The notes: generated by a model not told the origin, from the letters alone. Shown: positions 1 through 8,695, counted from the stretch's first letter. The stretch is DNA of 43,716 nt from Neptuniibacter sp. (GCF_024231755.1 NZ_JAAEQH010000002.1:1-43716); one strand, 5' to 3'. Numbers and translations are program-made.

Positions 1-8
1 GCCTCGCC

Positions 9-14
9 TATAAT
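9..14 (+). promoter_or_regulatory. Possible -10 box of the pyrD promoter
   Basis: A perfect TATAAT hexamer lies about 30 bases before the pyrD start codon. The -35 region would be outside the window, so this rests on the -10 box and position alone. The implied leader is only about 22-25 nt, similar in size to short pyrimidine-sensitive pyrD leaders of enterobacteria. I cannot make out the regulatory hairpin known there. Confidence 0.35.
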
Positions 15-43
15 CGTGCAAATTTTCTCCATCGGGAACCACT

Positions 44-1069
44 ATGTTGTATTCACTGACACGATCACTGATGTTTCAGCTTGATCCTGAACTGTCTCAT
101 AACGTATCGCTGCACTCTATGAACCTTGCTGCGTCGTTAGGAGTTAATAAGTTATTAGGCGCTGAAAATCTGTCTGATCCTGTTCAGGTGATGGGTATTA
201 ACTTCCCAAACCGTGTTGGTCTTGCGGCAGGTCTCGATAAAAATGGTATCGCAGTCGATGGTATGTCGGCGATGGGGTTTGGTTTTATTGAGGTGGGTAC
301 AGTTACTCCACGTCCTCAGCCGGGTAATCCTAAACCTCGTATATTCCGTCTTCCAGAACAGCAGGCGATTATTAATCGTATGGGTTTTAACAACGATGGT
401 GTTGATACTCTGCTGACTAATCTGGATAAGAGCCGCTATAAAGGGGTGTTGGGCATCAACATCGGCAAAAATAAAGATACCCCTAATGAAAAGGCTAACG
501 AGGACTATCTACTGTGCCTGCGCAAAGTCTACGCGCGTGCTTCCTATATCACAGTGAATGTCTCTTCCCCGAATACACCAGGCCTGCGAACGCTTCAGTA
601 TGGTGAGTCATTGAACAGCCTGCTGGATGCGCTGAAATCTGAACAGGCTAAGTTGGCTAAGTTTCATGATCGCTATGTGCCGATTGCTGTAAAAATTGCC
701 CCGGATATGACTGATGAGGAAGTGGCATTGGTTGCATCTTCTCTTAAAGCCTATGAGATGGATGGTGTTATTGCGACCAATACTACGCTATCTCGTGAGG
801 GGGTTGAGGGACTTGAGCATGCCAATGAAGATGGCGGCCTTTCCGGTGCGCCGGTAAGAAATAAATCAACTAAAGTGATTCGTACGCTGGCTGAGGAGCT
901 CGATGGCGCTCTGCCAATTATTGGCGTAGGTGGTATCACTGAAGGTATTGATGCGGCAGAAAAGATTGAAGCGGGTGCAAGCCTGGTGCAGATCTATAGC
1001 GGTTTTATTTATAAAGGTCCGCAGCTGGTAGCAGATTCTGTTAAAGCTATTCAGCAGTTGGAGAAGTGA
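44..1069 (+). CDS. pyrD: Dihydroorotate dehydrogenase (quinone), class 2
   Basis: Fourth step of de novo pyrimidine synthesis: oxidises dihydroorotate to orotate with FMN and passes electrons to membrane quinone. The 341 aa length is normal for class 2 enzymes, which carry an N-terminal membrane-associating helical region (here about residues 1-40). Visible family motifs are the FMN-binding stretch [10 protein letters not shown] (about 60-69), NRMGFNN (about 111-117), the catalytic-serine loop [11 protein letters not shown] (about 171-181), ATNTT (about 244-248) and the C-terminal phosphate-binding GVGGI and YSGFIYKGP segments. ATG at 44 follows GGGAA at a usable distance. The gene stands alone and ends at a strong bidirectional terminator shared with rmf. 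Confidence 0.97.
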   Translation: MLYSLTRSLMFQLDPELSHNVSLHSMNLAASLGVNKLLGAENLSDPVQVMGINFPNRVGLAAGLDKNGIAVDGMSAMGFGFIEVGTVTPRPQPGNPKPRIFRLPEQQAIINRMGFNNDGVDTLLTNLDKSRYKGVLGINIGKNKDTPNEKANEDYLLCLRKVYARASYITVNVSSPNTPGLRTLQYGESLNSLLDALKSEQAKLAKFHDRYVPIAVKIAPDMTDEEVALVASSLKAYEMDGVIATNTTLSREGVEGLEHANEDGGLSGAPVRNKSTKVIRTLAEELDGALPIIGVGGITEGIDAAEKIEAGASLVQIYSGFIYKGPQLVADSVKAIQQLEK

Positions 1070-1086
1070 TATTCTTTTGGGAATAA

Positions 1087-1120
1087 AAATAAAAGGCTCC
1101 CGAATGGGAGCCTTTTATTT
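1087..1120. terminator. Bidirectional Rho-independent terminator between pyrD and rmf
   Basis: A perfect 15-bp inverted repeat (1087-1101 with 1106-1120) has a GAAT loop, an A-rich left arm and a T-rich right arm. It can therefore end transcripts from pyrD on plus and rmf on minus. Confidence 0.93.
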
Positions 1121-1132
1121 TGAGTAAGGTTG

Positions 1133-1339
1133 TCAATGTAATGCAGGGTCTGACTGGATCGCTGAAACTCCATCCATACCGTTCCAGTGAGCTTCGCGGC
1201 CTTGACGCCATCCACTCATCCAGTGGCTTCTTAGATCTGAGGTGTTAACTGGACAATTGTCCCGGGACTTTCCACTTAAACCGGCTTGAAAGCCACGATT
1301 GAAAAGTGTGCTAGTACGATCACGTTTCTGTCTCTTCAT
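1133..1339 (-). CDS. rmf: Ribosome modulation factor
   Basis: Small basic protein that pairs 70S ribosomes into inactive 100S dimers in stationary phase and starvation. The N-terminus MKRQKRDR is the family hallmark. It is followed by the GFQAGLSGKS and CPVNTSDLRSHWMSGWRQGRE segments, which match the conserved core (RG-QAG, CP-----RS-WL-GWR) of E. coli RMF. At 68 aa it is slightly longer than E. coli RMF (55 aa), with an extra C-terminal tail of about 14 residues. An AGAGAGG ribosome binding site (plus-strand 1350-1357) precedes the ATG. It converges on pyrD and diverges from rlmL across a 313-base gap. Confidence 0.95.
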   Translation of the reverse strand: MKRQKRDRTSTLFNRGFQAGLSGKSRDNCPVNTSDLRSHWMSGWRQGREAHWNGMDGVSAIQSDPALH

Positions 1340-1652
1340 ATATGTAAAGCCTCTCTTCGATTTTTAGTTTTTGAGAGCAGCGGTTCCTTGAGACGTGGTA
1401 TCCGCTTAAAATCTGCCGAACCGGTTTGTTAAAAATGGCAGGGCAGACTTCTATAAATATCTGAAAAAGAGTCTTGGCGCGATTGAATGTAGCTATCATG
1501 TTACCTATCTGTAATAAATACAGTTAGTGTGTGCCTGCAAAAAAACCAGTACATTCATTGAGTTAGTTATTGAATGAATCTACGTGTCGGAAGGTGAATT
1601 ATTTTCATCACCTTCTCATTATTAATGAAAAGTATATTGAGTAATAAAGATT
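1340..1652. other. Divergent rmf/rlmL intergenic region
   Basis: This 313-base gap must hold the rmf promoter (minus) and the rlmL promoter (plus). I find no convincing -35/-10 pair. Visible features are an 8-bp hairpin with a 10-base loop (1590-1597 with 1608-1615) and a 7-bp inverted repeat ATTCATT/AATGAAT at about 1553-1577. Both lie in the probable rlmL leader, and neither has a T tract. No small gene is evident. Confidence 0.5.
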
Positions 1653-3800
1653 ATGAAACTGTTTCTGACTTGCCCTAAAGGCCTTGAGCAGCTGCTTGAA
1701 GAGGAGCTGAAGCAGCTTGGTGTTACTGATACTAAGCAGACAGTTGCTGGCGTGCAGTGTCAGGGAGAGTTAGAAGATGCATACCGGATCTGTCTCTGGT
1801 CGAGATTAGCTAACCGTGTTTTGATGCCTCTGTTTGAAGGTGAAGCTGAAACGGCTGATGATCTTTATAAAGCGGTACAACAGATTGATTGGCTAGAACA
1901 TATGCGCAGTGAAGGAACATTGCTGATAGATTTTAGTGGCCAGACCCGCGGTATCAACAACACTCATTTCGGTGCATTAAAAGTGAAGGATGCGGTCGTC
2001 GATCAGATTCGAGATAAAACGGGTGCTCGCCCAAGTATTGATAAGGTAGCGCCTGATTTAAGAGTTAATGTTCGAATGCACCGTGGGAAGATTACCATTG
2101 CTTTGGATCTCTCGGGCGATAGTCTGCATCGTCGTGCTTATCGTTTGAAGGCGGGTGAGGCCCCGTTGAAAGAGAACCTCGCGGCTGCACTTTTGACAAG
2201 AAGTGGCTGGCCGAAAAGGGCTGAAGAGTCGGGATTAGTCTTGGACCCGATGTGTGGCTCGGGAACGTTGTTGATTGAAGCCGCGATGATGGCGGCGGAT
2301 ATTGCTCCGGGTTTACAACGTAAGCGTTTTGGCTTCTCGCGCTGGACAGGTCATCAACGTGATGTCTGGGATCAGTTGGTGGCTGAAGCACAGGCAAGAA
2401 AAGCAAAAGGTTTATTATCGCTGGATTTGAATCTGTTTGGCCGTGATCAGGATAAACAAGTTCTTCGTTCCGCGCGCCAGAATGCAGAACGAGCTGGTGT
2501 TGCAGAATTTATCGATTTTGCTACCTGTCGCCTTGAAGATCTTGATCGCGCTGAATTACCAGTAGAAGGTGAAGGTTTGTTGATTACCAACCCTCCTTAC
2601 GGCGAGCGCCTCGGTGAAACACAGCAACTTATGTTCCTCTATCGCCACCTTGGCGATAAGTTAAAGGCGCAATTTGCTGGATGGACTGCGGCAATTTTTA
2701 CTTCGAATCCTGATCTTTGCAAAGTGACAGGCTTGCGAGCTGACAAACAGTACAAACTGTTTAATGGTGCATTGGAAAGTCGTCTATTCATTTACCCTAT
2801 TTCTGAGCGTAAAACTGAAGCTGCTCAGACTGAAACATCTGAAAAAGCACCTTTAAGTGAAGGGGCTCAGATGTTTGCTAACCGCCTCCAGAAGAATAGA
2901 AAACAGATGGCGAAATGGGTTAAACGTGAGCAAATTGAGTGTTATCGGCTCTATGATGCTGATATTCCAGAATACTCAGTCGCTGTAGATAAATATGGTG
3001 ACGAGATCCATGTACAGGAATATGCAGCACCGAAGAAAATTGATCCTGTAAAAACCTTTGCTCGCCTACAAGATGTGATGAATGCACTACCTGTTGTACT
3101 GGATATGCCTGCGGAGAAAATTATCCTCAAGCAGCGGAAGAAGCAACAGGGAAGTAATCAGTATGAGAAACAGGGTGAAACTCACCGTTTTAAAGAAGTG
3201 AATGAGCATGGTTGTCGTCTTCTGGTAAATCTTCATGATTATCTGGATACAGGCCTCTTTTTGGATCACAGGCCAATGCGTAAGCGTATCCAGCAGGAAT
3301 CTGCGGGCAAAGATATGCTTAACCTGTTCTGCTACACAGGCACTGCTTCGGTGCACGCAGCTGTAGGTGGTGCTCGTTCTACAACCAGTGTGGATATGTC
3401 AGCGACTTATCTTAACTGGGCTAAGCGAAACATGGATCTTAATGGTCTGGATAATGCGTCTAATACCCAAGTTCAGGCAGACTGTCTGAAATGGCTGCGA
3501 ATGCAGCGTGGTGCCGATTATGATCTTATCTTTATGGATCCACCGACTTTTTCTAATTCAAAGAGAATGGAAGGGGTGCTTGATGTACAGCGGGATCATG
3601 CGGATCTGATTGATGGCGCGATGCGTCTTCTGCGTAAAGATGGCGTGTTGTATTTCTCCAACAACTATCGTCGCTTCAAAATCGATCACGATGCGTTGGC
3701 AGATTATGAAATCAAGGAGATTACACATTCAACACTAGATCCGGACTTCAAGCGGAATGACCGGATTCATTGCTGTTTCCGTATCACTCATAAATCCTGA
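1653..3800 (+). CDS. rlmL: 23S rRNA m2G2445/m7G2069 bifunctional methyltransferase RlmKL
   Basis: Fused enzyme that makes m2G2445 (N-terminal RlmL part) and m7G2069 (C-terminal RlmK part) in domain V of 23S rRNA during 50S assembly, using S-adenosylmethionine. The 715 aa are close to E. coli RlmL (702). Domain order: THUMP RNA-binding domain in roughly the first 160 residues; first Rossmann methyltransferase with SAM motif DPMCGSGT (about 198-205) and catalytic NPPYGER (about 313-319); second methyltransferase with NLFCYTGTASVHAA and MDPPTFSNS near the C-terminus. ATG at 1653 has only a weak upstream ribosome binding site. Monocistronic in appearance, with amt downstream behind its own promoter. 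Confidence 0.97.
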   Translation: MKLFLTCPKGLEQLLEEELKQLGVTDTKQTVAGVQCQGELEDAYRICLWSRLANRVLMPLFEGEAETADDLYKAVQQIDWLEHMRSEGTLLIDFSGQTRGINNTHFGALKVKDAVVDQIRDKTGARPSIDKVAPDLRVNVRMHRGKITIALDLSGDSLHRRAYRLKAGEAPLKENLAAALLTRSGWPKRAEESGLVLDPMCGSGTLLIEAAMMAADIAPGLQRKRFGFSRWTGHQRDVWDQLVAEAQARKAKGLLSLDLNLFGRDQDKQVLRSARQNAERAGVAEFIDFATCRLEDLDRAELPVEGEGLLITNPPYGERLGETQQLMFLYRHLGDKLKAQFAGWTAAIFTSNPDLCKVTGLRADKQYKLFNGALESRLFIYPISERKTEAAQTETSEKAPLSEGAQMFANRLQKNRKQMAKWVKREQIECYRLYDADIPEYSVAVDKYGDEIHVQEYAAPKKIDPVKTFARLQDVMNALPVVLDMPAEKIILKQRKKQQGSNQYEKQGETHRFKEVNEHGCRLLVNLHDYLDTGLFLDHRPMRKRIQQESAGKDMLNLFCYTGTASVHAAVGGARSTTSVDMSATYLNWAKRNMDLNGLDNASNTQVQADCLKWLRMQRGADYDLIFMDPPTFSNSKRMEGVLDVQRDHADLIDGAMRLLRKDGVLYFSNNYRRFKIDHDALADYEIKEITHSTLDPDFKRNDRIHCCFRITHKS

Positions 3801-3817
3801 TGATCTAACTTGGTGCG
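3801..3817 (+). promoter_or_regulatory. Weak NtrC-type half-conserved site
   Basis: A 17-base stretch with a good right half (TGGTGCG) and a poor left half (TGATCTA) matches about 7 of the 10 most conserved TGCAC-N7-GTGCA positions. It lies just upstream of the sigma-54 promoter candidate. On its own this would not be convincing. Confidence 0.35.
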
Positions 3818-3828
3818 AATGCTCTTTT

Positions 3829-3845
3829 TTGGCATAAACTATGCA
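3829..3845 (+). promoter_or_regulatory. Sigma-54 (RpoN) promoter for amt
   Basis: TTGGCATAAACTATGCA matches the -24/-12 consensus YTGGCAC-N5-TTGCW. GG is at 3831-3832 and GC at 3843-3844, exactly 12 bases apart. The predicted start of transcription is near 3856, giving a leader of about 200 nt before amt. Nitrogen control of amt through NtrC and sigma-54 is well established in gammaproteobacteria, which raises confidence. Confidence 0.72.
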
Positions 3846-3981
3846 TTAAAATAGCACATAAATTGACCGTTTCCTGAGAATATTATCGGTAAAAAATCTC
3901 TAGCCTTTTGAAAATAAAGGATAAAAAGAGAAATTAGATAGTTTTTGGAAGGGGTTATAGATAAAGAATGCCCTTAAATGG

Positions 3982-3998
3982 TGCATCAAAATAGTGCA
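3982..3998 (+). promoter_or_regulatory. NtrC binding site upstream of amt
   Basis: TGCATCAAAATAGTGCA has the TGCAC-N7-GTGCA architecture with 9 of 10 palindromic positions conserved. On the minus strand it differs from the textbook glnA enhancer sequence at two positions. It lies downstream of the sigma-54 promoter, inside the predicted leader, which is unusual although enhancers can work at a distance from either side. Confidence 0.62.
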
Positions 3999-4053
3999 AT
4001 GTCAAAAAGAGCGTTCCTTTGTGGTGCGCACGCCAAGAAACAGGAGATTATAA

Positions 4054-5262
4054 GTGGAAAACGTCAACAGCGCGGTTGAGACGCTTATTCAGAGTTCAAA
4101 TACTCTATTCATTTTGATGGGCGCAATCATGGTATTTGCGATGCATGCCGGATTTGCCTTTCTTGAAGTTGGTACGGTTCGTCACAAGAACCAGGTTAAC
4201 GCCCTAGTTAAAATTCTGACCGACTTTGGCTTTTCAGCCATGGCCTACTTCTTTGTAGGTTACTGGGTTGCTTACGGAGTGACCTTCTTCTCCCCTGCAG
4301 CGGAGTTGGCTGCGAACAATGGATATGAGTTAGTTAAATTCTTCTTCCTGATGACCTTTGCAGCAGCGATTCCTGCAATTGTTTCCGGTGGTATTGCCGA
4401 GAGAGCTAAATTTTGGCCGATGTTGATTGCATCTGCATTAATTGTGGCATTTGTATATCCATTCTTTGAAGGCATTATCTGGAACGGAAACTTCGGTTTC
4501 CAGGCTTGGTTGGAAGAAAGCTTTGGTGCGGGTTTCCATGACTTTGCTGGTTCTGTTGTAGTACATGGCGTTGGTGGCTGGTTGGCACTGGTTGCGGTAA
4601 TTATGCTGGGTATTCGTAATGGCCGTTATAAAGGCGGTAAACTTGTTGCGTTCCCGCCTTCTAATATTCCTTTCCTGGCACTGGGTGCGTGGATTCTGTG
4701 TATTGGTTGGTTTGGCTTTAACGTGATGTCTGCTCAGACAATGGACGGAATCTCTGGTCTGGTGGCTGTTAACACGTTGATGGCTATGGTTGGCGGTATC
4801 ATCACTGCACTGATCTTTGGTAAGAATGACCCAGGCTTTATCCATAACGGTCCTCTGGCGGGTCTGGTAGCAGTATGTGCGGGCTCTGATGTGATGCACC
4901 CAATGGGCTCTCTTATTGTTGGTGGTGTGGCCGGCGCTATCTTCGTTATTCTATTTACCGTAGCGCAAAACAAATGGAAGATTGATGACGTGCTGGGTGT
5001 ATGGCCGTTGCACGGTGTTTGCGGTGCTTGGGGTGCGATTGCTTGCGGTATCTTTGGTACAGAAGCGCTTGGCGGTCTTGGTGGTGTGAGCATGATGTCT
5101 CAGATCATCGGTACGGCTGCGGGTATTGCTGTAGCAGTAATCGGTGGTGTGATTGTATACGGTGGTGTGCGTGCCGTATCTGGTCTGCGTCTGAGCCAGG
5201 AAGAAGAATACAATGGTGCTGACCTGTCGATTCACAAGATCGAATCTACTTGCGAAAACTGA
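4054..5262 (+). CDS. amt: Ammonium channel/transporter, Amt family
   Basis: Integral inner-membrane channel conducting ammonium/ammonia, normally induced under nitrogen limitation. The 402 aa show about eleven hydrophobic segments. Pore residues are present: Asp163 in the FHDFAGS motif (E. coli AmtB Asp160) and the twin histidines His171 (VVHGVGGW) and His319 (PLHGVCGAWG), matching E. coli His168 and His318. The start is GTG at 4054, chosen because AGGAG at 4042-4046 is well placed and the first downstream ATG would delete part of the first membrane helix. Unlike the common glnK-amtB pair there is no PII gene beside it. It ends at a strong terminator. Confidence 0.96.
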   Translation: MENVNSAVETLIQSSNTLFILMGAIMVFAMHAGFAFLEVGTVRHKNQVNALVKILTDFGFSAMAYFFVGYWVAYGVTFFSPAAELAANNGYELVKFFFLMTFAAAIPAIVSGGIAERAKFWPMLIASALIVAFVYPFFEGIIWNGNFGFQAWLEESFGAGFHDFAGSVVVHGVGGWLALVAVIMLGIRNGRYKGGKLVAFPPSNIPFLALGAWILCIGWFGFNVMSAQTMDGISGLVAVNTLMAMVGGIITALIFGKNDPGFIHNGPLAGLVAVCAGSDVMHPMGSLIVGGVAGAIFVILFTVAQNKWKIDDVLGVWPLHGVCGAWGAIACGIFGTEALGGLGGVSMMSQIIGTAAGIAVAVIGGVIVYGGVRAVSGLRLSQEEEYNGADLSIHKIESTCEN

Positions 5263-5277
5263 GCACTGACTTGAACT

Positions 5278-5306
5278 AAAAAACCGGGCTTGTGCCCGGT
5301 TTTTTT
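5278..5306. terminator. Bidirectional terminator after amt
   Basis: A 9-bp stem (AAACCGGGC, 5281-5289, with GCCCGGTTT, 5294-5302), loop TTGT, is flanked by A and T runs. It serves amt on plus and the tautomerase gene on minus, whose stop codon lies in the T run. Confidence 0.93.
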
Positions 5307-5808
5307 ATGCCCTGCTGAATACGGATTTGAGCTTTGCTAGATATTCCCAAGCCAGACCTGATCGCAGGTATTTCCCTTTCTGTAGGTAATAATTCGTGTC
5401 CACAGAGCCATCTGAGGTACGTTTGATTCGCCGCTCTTCCTGAGTCTTACCCCCGTATCCCCAGTCCGTTGTAGGAATTTCATCGAGCTGTACGTAGCTG
5501 ACTTCATTTATTGGGCCGTAATGCTCATCTAACAGTTCATGAAAGGCATCAATAGCCTGGGCTTTTTGCTCTTCTGTATTGGTGTTCTCACTGATCTTGG
5601 CAATCACCTGGGCGCTAAAGTCACTTGTATCAGACAACTTGTTATTCCCAATAAACCAGTGCTTTGGTTCCAGAACCGAGATATTGACCGCAGTGAGTTC
5701 CGGTTTCTTTCCCAGAATGGACTCCATTATTTTTGTTGCACCTGCAGCTAATTGGCTTGCCTGATGTGGCGATATCTCATGTGTTAATTGAATATTGATT
5801 AAAGGCAT
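5305..5808 (-). CDS. Tautomerase-superfamily protein (4-oxalocrotonate tautomerase-like)
   Basis: Predicted cytosolic keto-enol tautomerase of unknown substrate. The start is the ATG at 5808: it is preceded by GGGAGG and gives a protein beginning Met-Pro-Leu-Ile-Asn-Ile, where the N-terminal proline, exposed after Met removal, is the catalytic base of this superfamily. A longer reading frame extends upstream but would bury that proline. At 167 aa it is larger than 4-OT (about 62) and than typical fused two-unit members (about 125-135). Residues 1-130 look like the fold, and about 131-167 form an additional tail ending in a Leu/Lys-rich helix. It is divergent from a LysR regulator 115 bases away, the usual arrangement for a regulator and its target. 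Confidence 0.82.
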   Translation of the reverse strand: MPLINIQLTHEISPHQASQLAAGATKIMESILGKKPELTAVNISVLEPKHWFIGNNKLSDTSDFSAQVIAKISENTNTEEQKAQAIDAFHELLDEHYGPINEVSYVQLDEIPTTDWGYGGKTQEERRIKRTSDGSVDTNYYLQKGKYLRSGLAWEYLAKLKSVFSRA

Positions 5809-5848
5809 TTTGGTTCCTCCCTGTTGCTTGTAGTGAAGAATAGGAGAT

Positions 5849-5870
5849 ATCATTGTTTTAATATAATGAT
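5849..5870. promoter_or_regulatory. Candidate LysR-type operator
   Basis: ATCATT-N10-AATGAT is a perfect 6-bp inverted repeat containing the T-N11-A spacing typical of LysR-family sites. It sits in the 115-base divergent region between the tautomerase and LysR genes. A second AT-rich palindrome (AATTT-N5-AAATT) lies next to it, at about 5872-5886. Confidence 0.4.
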
Positions 5871-5923
5871 TAATTTGTTTTAAATTGATCGTGTAATGCG
5901 ATTGATTTGACTTGGTGATTGCT

Positions 5924-6784
5924 ATGGCGCTTCCAAATATAAGTAGTGAGCTATTAAGGACATTTATTGCTGTTGTTGAGCAGGATGGATTTATTAAGGC
6001 CGCAGATTTATTGAACAAAACTCAATCTACCGTTAGCCAGCAGGTAAAAAAACTGGAACAGGAGATAGGGGTAGGGTTGTTTTCTACTCTTGGCCGAAAA
6101 CGGATCCTTACTAATGAGGGGGAGATGCTGCTCGGTTATGCGAGACGAATGCTGGCTTTGCAAGATGATGCAATTGCATCCCTACGTGTTAGTGATATGT
6201 CTGGTGAGTTGCGATTAGGTGTGTCTCAAGGCATGTCTGAGGGTTTGTTGCCGATGCTTTTGGCAGATTTTTGTCGATCAAATCCCGCAGTAAGGTTTAG
6301 CGTTGAAACTGATTTTAGTCTGGACCTCAATGCCCGATTTGAGCGTGGTGAATATGATCTTATACTCACACTGTCTATGGATAGAGGTGAGGGGAAAGGT
6401 GAGCTGCTAGGCGTAGAATCACTGGCTTGGATTGGTGCAGAGGGTTGGCAGTGGTCAGGATCGCGTGAACTACCTTTAGCTATGTACACAGGTAAATGTC
6501 AGTTCCGGCGATACTCTGTCAAAGCTTTGGAGCGTAAAGGTATACCTTGGCGGCTAATGTACACAACAAGCAGTCATCAGGGGTTAATGGCAGCGGTGAA
6601 AAGTGGTTTGGCGATCACGGCTAGGCCGCAAAGTGCAGTGGTAGACGGTACAGAGTTGCTAGGCGACAGGCTGGGCTTACCAGCACTGCCTGAAGTGTAT
6701 AGTTGGTTGCGCTATAAACCTGAGCTTGAAGAGGGTCGCCTGTTAGCTGATAAGTTTAAGGCTTCTGCTTTAAGAGCCGTTTAG
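5924..6784 (+). CDS. LysR-family transcriptional regulator
   Basis: DNA-binding regulator that probably controls the divergent tautomerase gene and itself. The N-terminal winged HTH is clear (about residues 8-65): LLRTFIAVVEQDGFIKAAD, then STVSQQVKKLE and the usual LF-----R---LT-EG ending. An effector-binding domain fills about residues 88-280. ATG at 5924 (286 aa) is preferred; TTG at 5912 and GTG at 5915 are in frame and would add four or three residues. No clean ribosome binding site distinguishes them. The effector is unknown; in this family it is often the substrate or product of the neighbouring enzyme. Confidence 0.88.
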   Translation: MALPNISSELLRTFIAVVEQDGFIKAADLLNKTQSTVSQQVKKLEQEIGVGLFSTLGRKRILTNEGEMLLGYARRMLALQDDAIASLRVSDMSGELRLGVSQGMSEGLLPMLLADFCRSNPAVRFSVETDFSLDLNARFERGEYDLILTLSMDRGEGKGELLGVESLAWIGAEGWQWSGSRELPLAMYTGKCQFRRYSVKALERKGIPWRLMYTTSSHQGLMAAVKSGLAITARPQSAVVDGTELLGDRLGLPALPEVYSWLRYKPELEEGRLLADKFKASALRAV

Positions 6785-6799
6785 GTTCATAAATTATAT

Positions 6800-6821
6800 A
6801 AGCCGCCACTAAGCGGCTTTT
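6800..6821 (+). terminator. Terminator after the LysR gene
   Basis: A 7-bp stem AAGCCGC/GCGGCTT with a 6-base loop is followed by a short T run. It lies between the convergent LysR and hmuV genes. Confidence 0.75.
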
Positions 6822-6848
6822 CGTGAATGATGAATCATATCAGACAGG

Positions 6849-7634
6849 TTATGCTGAGCTGATAACCAGAGGTCTCTGGCTTTTGGGGTTTGCTAACACA
6901 TCAACTTCTATGTCTAAAAGCTGCTGAATTGTATTAGGTGTTAGTACATCGACTACATTACCTTCTGCATGTACGCGGCCCTCTTTCAGCATCATGATTC
7001 TATCGGCATACTCTGAGGCTAGGTTCAGGTCATGCAAAATAGCTACAACCCCCACACCCTTGTGACTCAGTTCCTTTGCAAGTTTTAGAATCAGGTGCTG
7101 GTGTGATAGATCCAAAGCTGAAGTTGGCTCGTCTAAAAGTAAAAAACGATCTCCGTAAATAACATCAGGCGCTTCCCAGATCTGAGCTAGAATTCTCGCT
7201 AGCTGAACTCGCTGTTTTTCCCCTCCAGATAGAGAAAGGTAGGAGCTTTCGGCTAAGTGGCTGGCATCAACTGTTTGCAATGCTTCCCAGGTTATTTCTC
7301 GATCCCTGATTCTTCCTGTGCTATGTGGAAGACGGCCAAGCATAACGACCTCATAGGCTGAAAAAGGGAAGTTCAACATGGATGATTGAGGTAGAACTCC
7401 GAGCTGAAGGGCAATTTCCTCGGGTTTCCAATCGGTATAGTTCTTACCATTCAGTTCCACCTCACCTTCAAAGAATACAAACTCCCGGGTTAGAACTTTG
7501 AATAATGAGGATTTTCCTGCGCCGTTAGGACCAAGAATGGCCAGGAATTCACCTGGATGTACTGCAAGATTTACACTCTGTAGCAGTGTTTTTTTACCAA
7601 TATTTAGATTGATGTCACGAGCGATTAGGCTCAT
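6849..7634 (-). CDS. hmuV: Haem ABC importer, ATP-binding protein
   Basis: Cytoplasmic ATPase powering haem import through HmuU. The 261 aa carry Walker A GPNGAGKSS (about 35-43), signature LSGGEKQRV (about 135-143), Walker B FLLLDEP (about 164-170) and the H-loop ILHDLN. It is the last gene of the hemP-hmuSTUV operon, and its ATG overlaps the hmuU stop by 4 bases (ATGA), indicating coupled translation. Confidence 0.95.
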   Translation of the reverse strand: MSLIARDINLNIGKKTLLQSVNLAVHPGEFLAILGPNGAGKSSLFKVLTREFVFFEGEVELNGKNYTDWKPEEIALQLGVLPQSSMLNFPFSAYEVVMLGRLPHSTGRIRDREITWEALQTVDASHLAESSYLSLSGGEKQRVQLARILAQIWEAPDVIYGDRFLLLDEPTSALDLSHQHLILKLAKELSHKGVGVVAILHDLNLASEYADRIMMLKEGRVHAEGNVVDVLTPNTIQQLLDIEVDVLANPKSQRPLVISSA

Positions 7635-8695
7635 ATGCTGAACCTCTTTGCTCTGAACATAATGAGTGCAATAAAAAACGGCCCGCCAATAATGGATGTG
7701 ATTAACCCTATAGGTAGTTCAGCGGGAGCGATCATCGTTCGTGAGATCATATCTGCACAGAGAAGAAACAAACCTCCCAACATGGCAGACGCAGGCAGAA
7801 GGTAGCGGTGATCTGGGCCAAGGCTCATACGAATCAGATGTGGAACGATTAAACCTACAAAGCCGATCATGCCAGCAACGGCCACGGCAGCGCCTACAGC
7901 GAGGGCGGAAAGGAGAATAACTTGGCGTTTCACCTTATTGACGTTTACACCAAGGTGTCGGGCTTCGGATTCGCCTAGCAGTAGGGCGTTCAGGCTTTTA
8001 GCTTTTAACGGAATCAGGATGATTGCGAGTAGGATTAATATGCCGGACGCAATCACTGCTTCCCAGGTTGATCCTCCTAAGCTACCCATTGACCAAAATG
8101 TCAGAGTGCGCAGCTGATTGTCATCAGCAAGATATGTGAAAATTCCAATGCCAGATCCGGTAATAATATTAATCGCCAGACCCGCTAAAAGCATAGTGAC
8201 TATGGAGGTTCCAAATTTATTGGTGGCAATTTTTGCAACCAGTAGAGTAGTAATAAAACCACCAATAAAAGCTGCTACAACAAGGCTATAGGGTTCAAGC
8301 CAGTCTTTTAAGAAAAGCAAAGGACCATTACCCAGAACAATCATACCGACTGCTGCAAAAGCAGCACCACCTGAAACCCCAATAAGTCCAGGGTCGGCGA
8401 GAGGATTGCGGAACAACCCTTGAATAGCTGCACCACTCACCGCAAGCGCTGCACCAACAAGGATGCTGAGTATTGCGCGAGGTAGTCTGATTTGTTCAAT
8501 AATGGTTGAGACATGTTGAGGAGCTGTACTGCTTTGATAGCCTACAAAGCTACTAAGAGAAGACAGGGCGTCTATCATGGTGATGTTCATCGGCCCAACA
8601 GCAATAGAAATAGGTAAAGCAAAACACAGGGCCAATGCTAGGAGGGCAAGACTGAATTTAATTGTCCTGTGTTTTTTATCTAAGACTTCATTCAT
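7631..8695 (-). CDS. hmuU: Haem ABC importer, permease
   Basis: Inner-membrane permease of the FecCD/BtuC family. The 354 aa have about ten hydrophobic segments and conserved FecCD stretches: PRAILSILVGAALAVSGAAIQGLFRNPLADP (about 69-99, coupled to substrate release) and GFVGLIVPHLIRMSLGPDHR (about 275-294, contacts the ATPase). It is coupled to hmuT upstream and hmuV downstream, with 4-base overlaps at both ends. Assignment to haem rather than siderophore comes from the flanking hmuS, hmuT and hemP. Confidence 0.94.
   Translation of the reverse strand: MNEVLDKKHRTIKFSLALLALALCFALPISIAVGPMNITMIDALSSLSSFVGYQSSTAPQHVSTIIEQIRLPRAILSILVGAALAVSGAAIQGLFRNPLADPGLIGVSGGAAFAAVGMIVLGNGPLLFLKDWLEPYSLVVAAFIGGFITTLLVAKIATNKFGTSIVTMLLAGLAINIITGSGIGIFTYLADDNQLRTLTFWSMGSLGGSTWEAVIASGILILLAIILIPLKAKSLNALLLGESEARHLGVNVNKVKRQVILLSALAVGAAVAVAGMIGFVGLIVPHLIRMSLGPDHRYLLPASAMLGGLFLLCADMISRTMIAPAELPIGLITSIIGGPFFIALIMFRAKRFSI

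Noticed and set aside
1509..1523. CTGT-N7-ACAG resembling a LexA (SOS) box between rmf and rlmL
   Set aside because: The spacer is 7 bases instead of the required 8 and the interior does not match; neither neighbouring gene is a known SOS gene.
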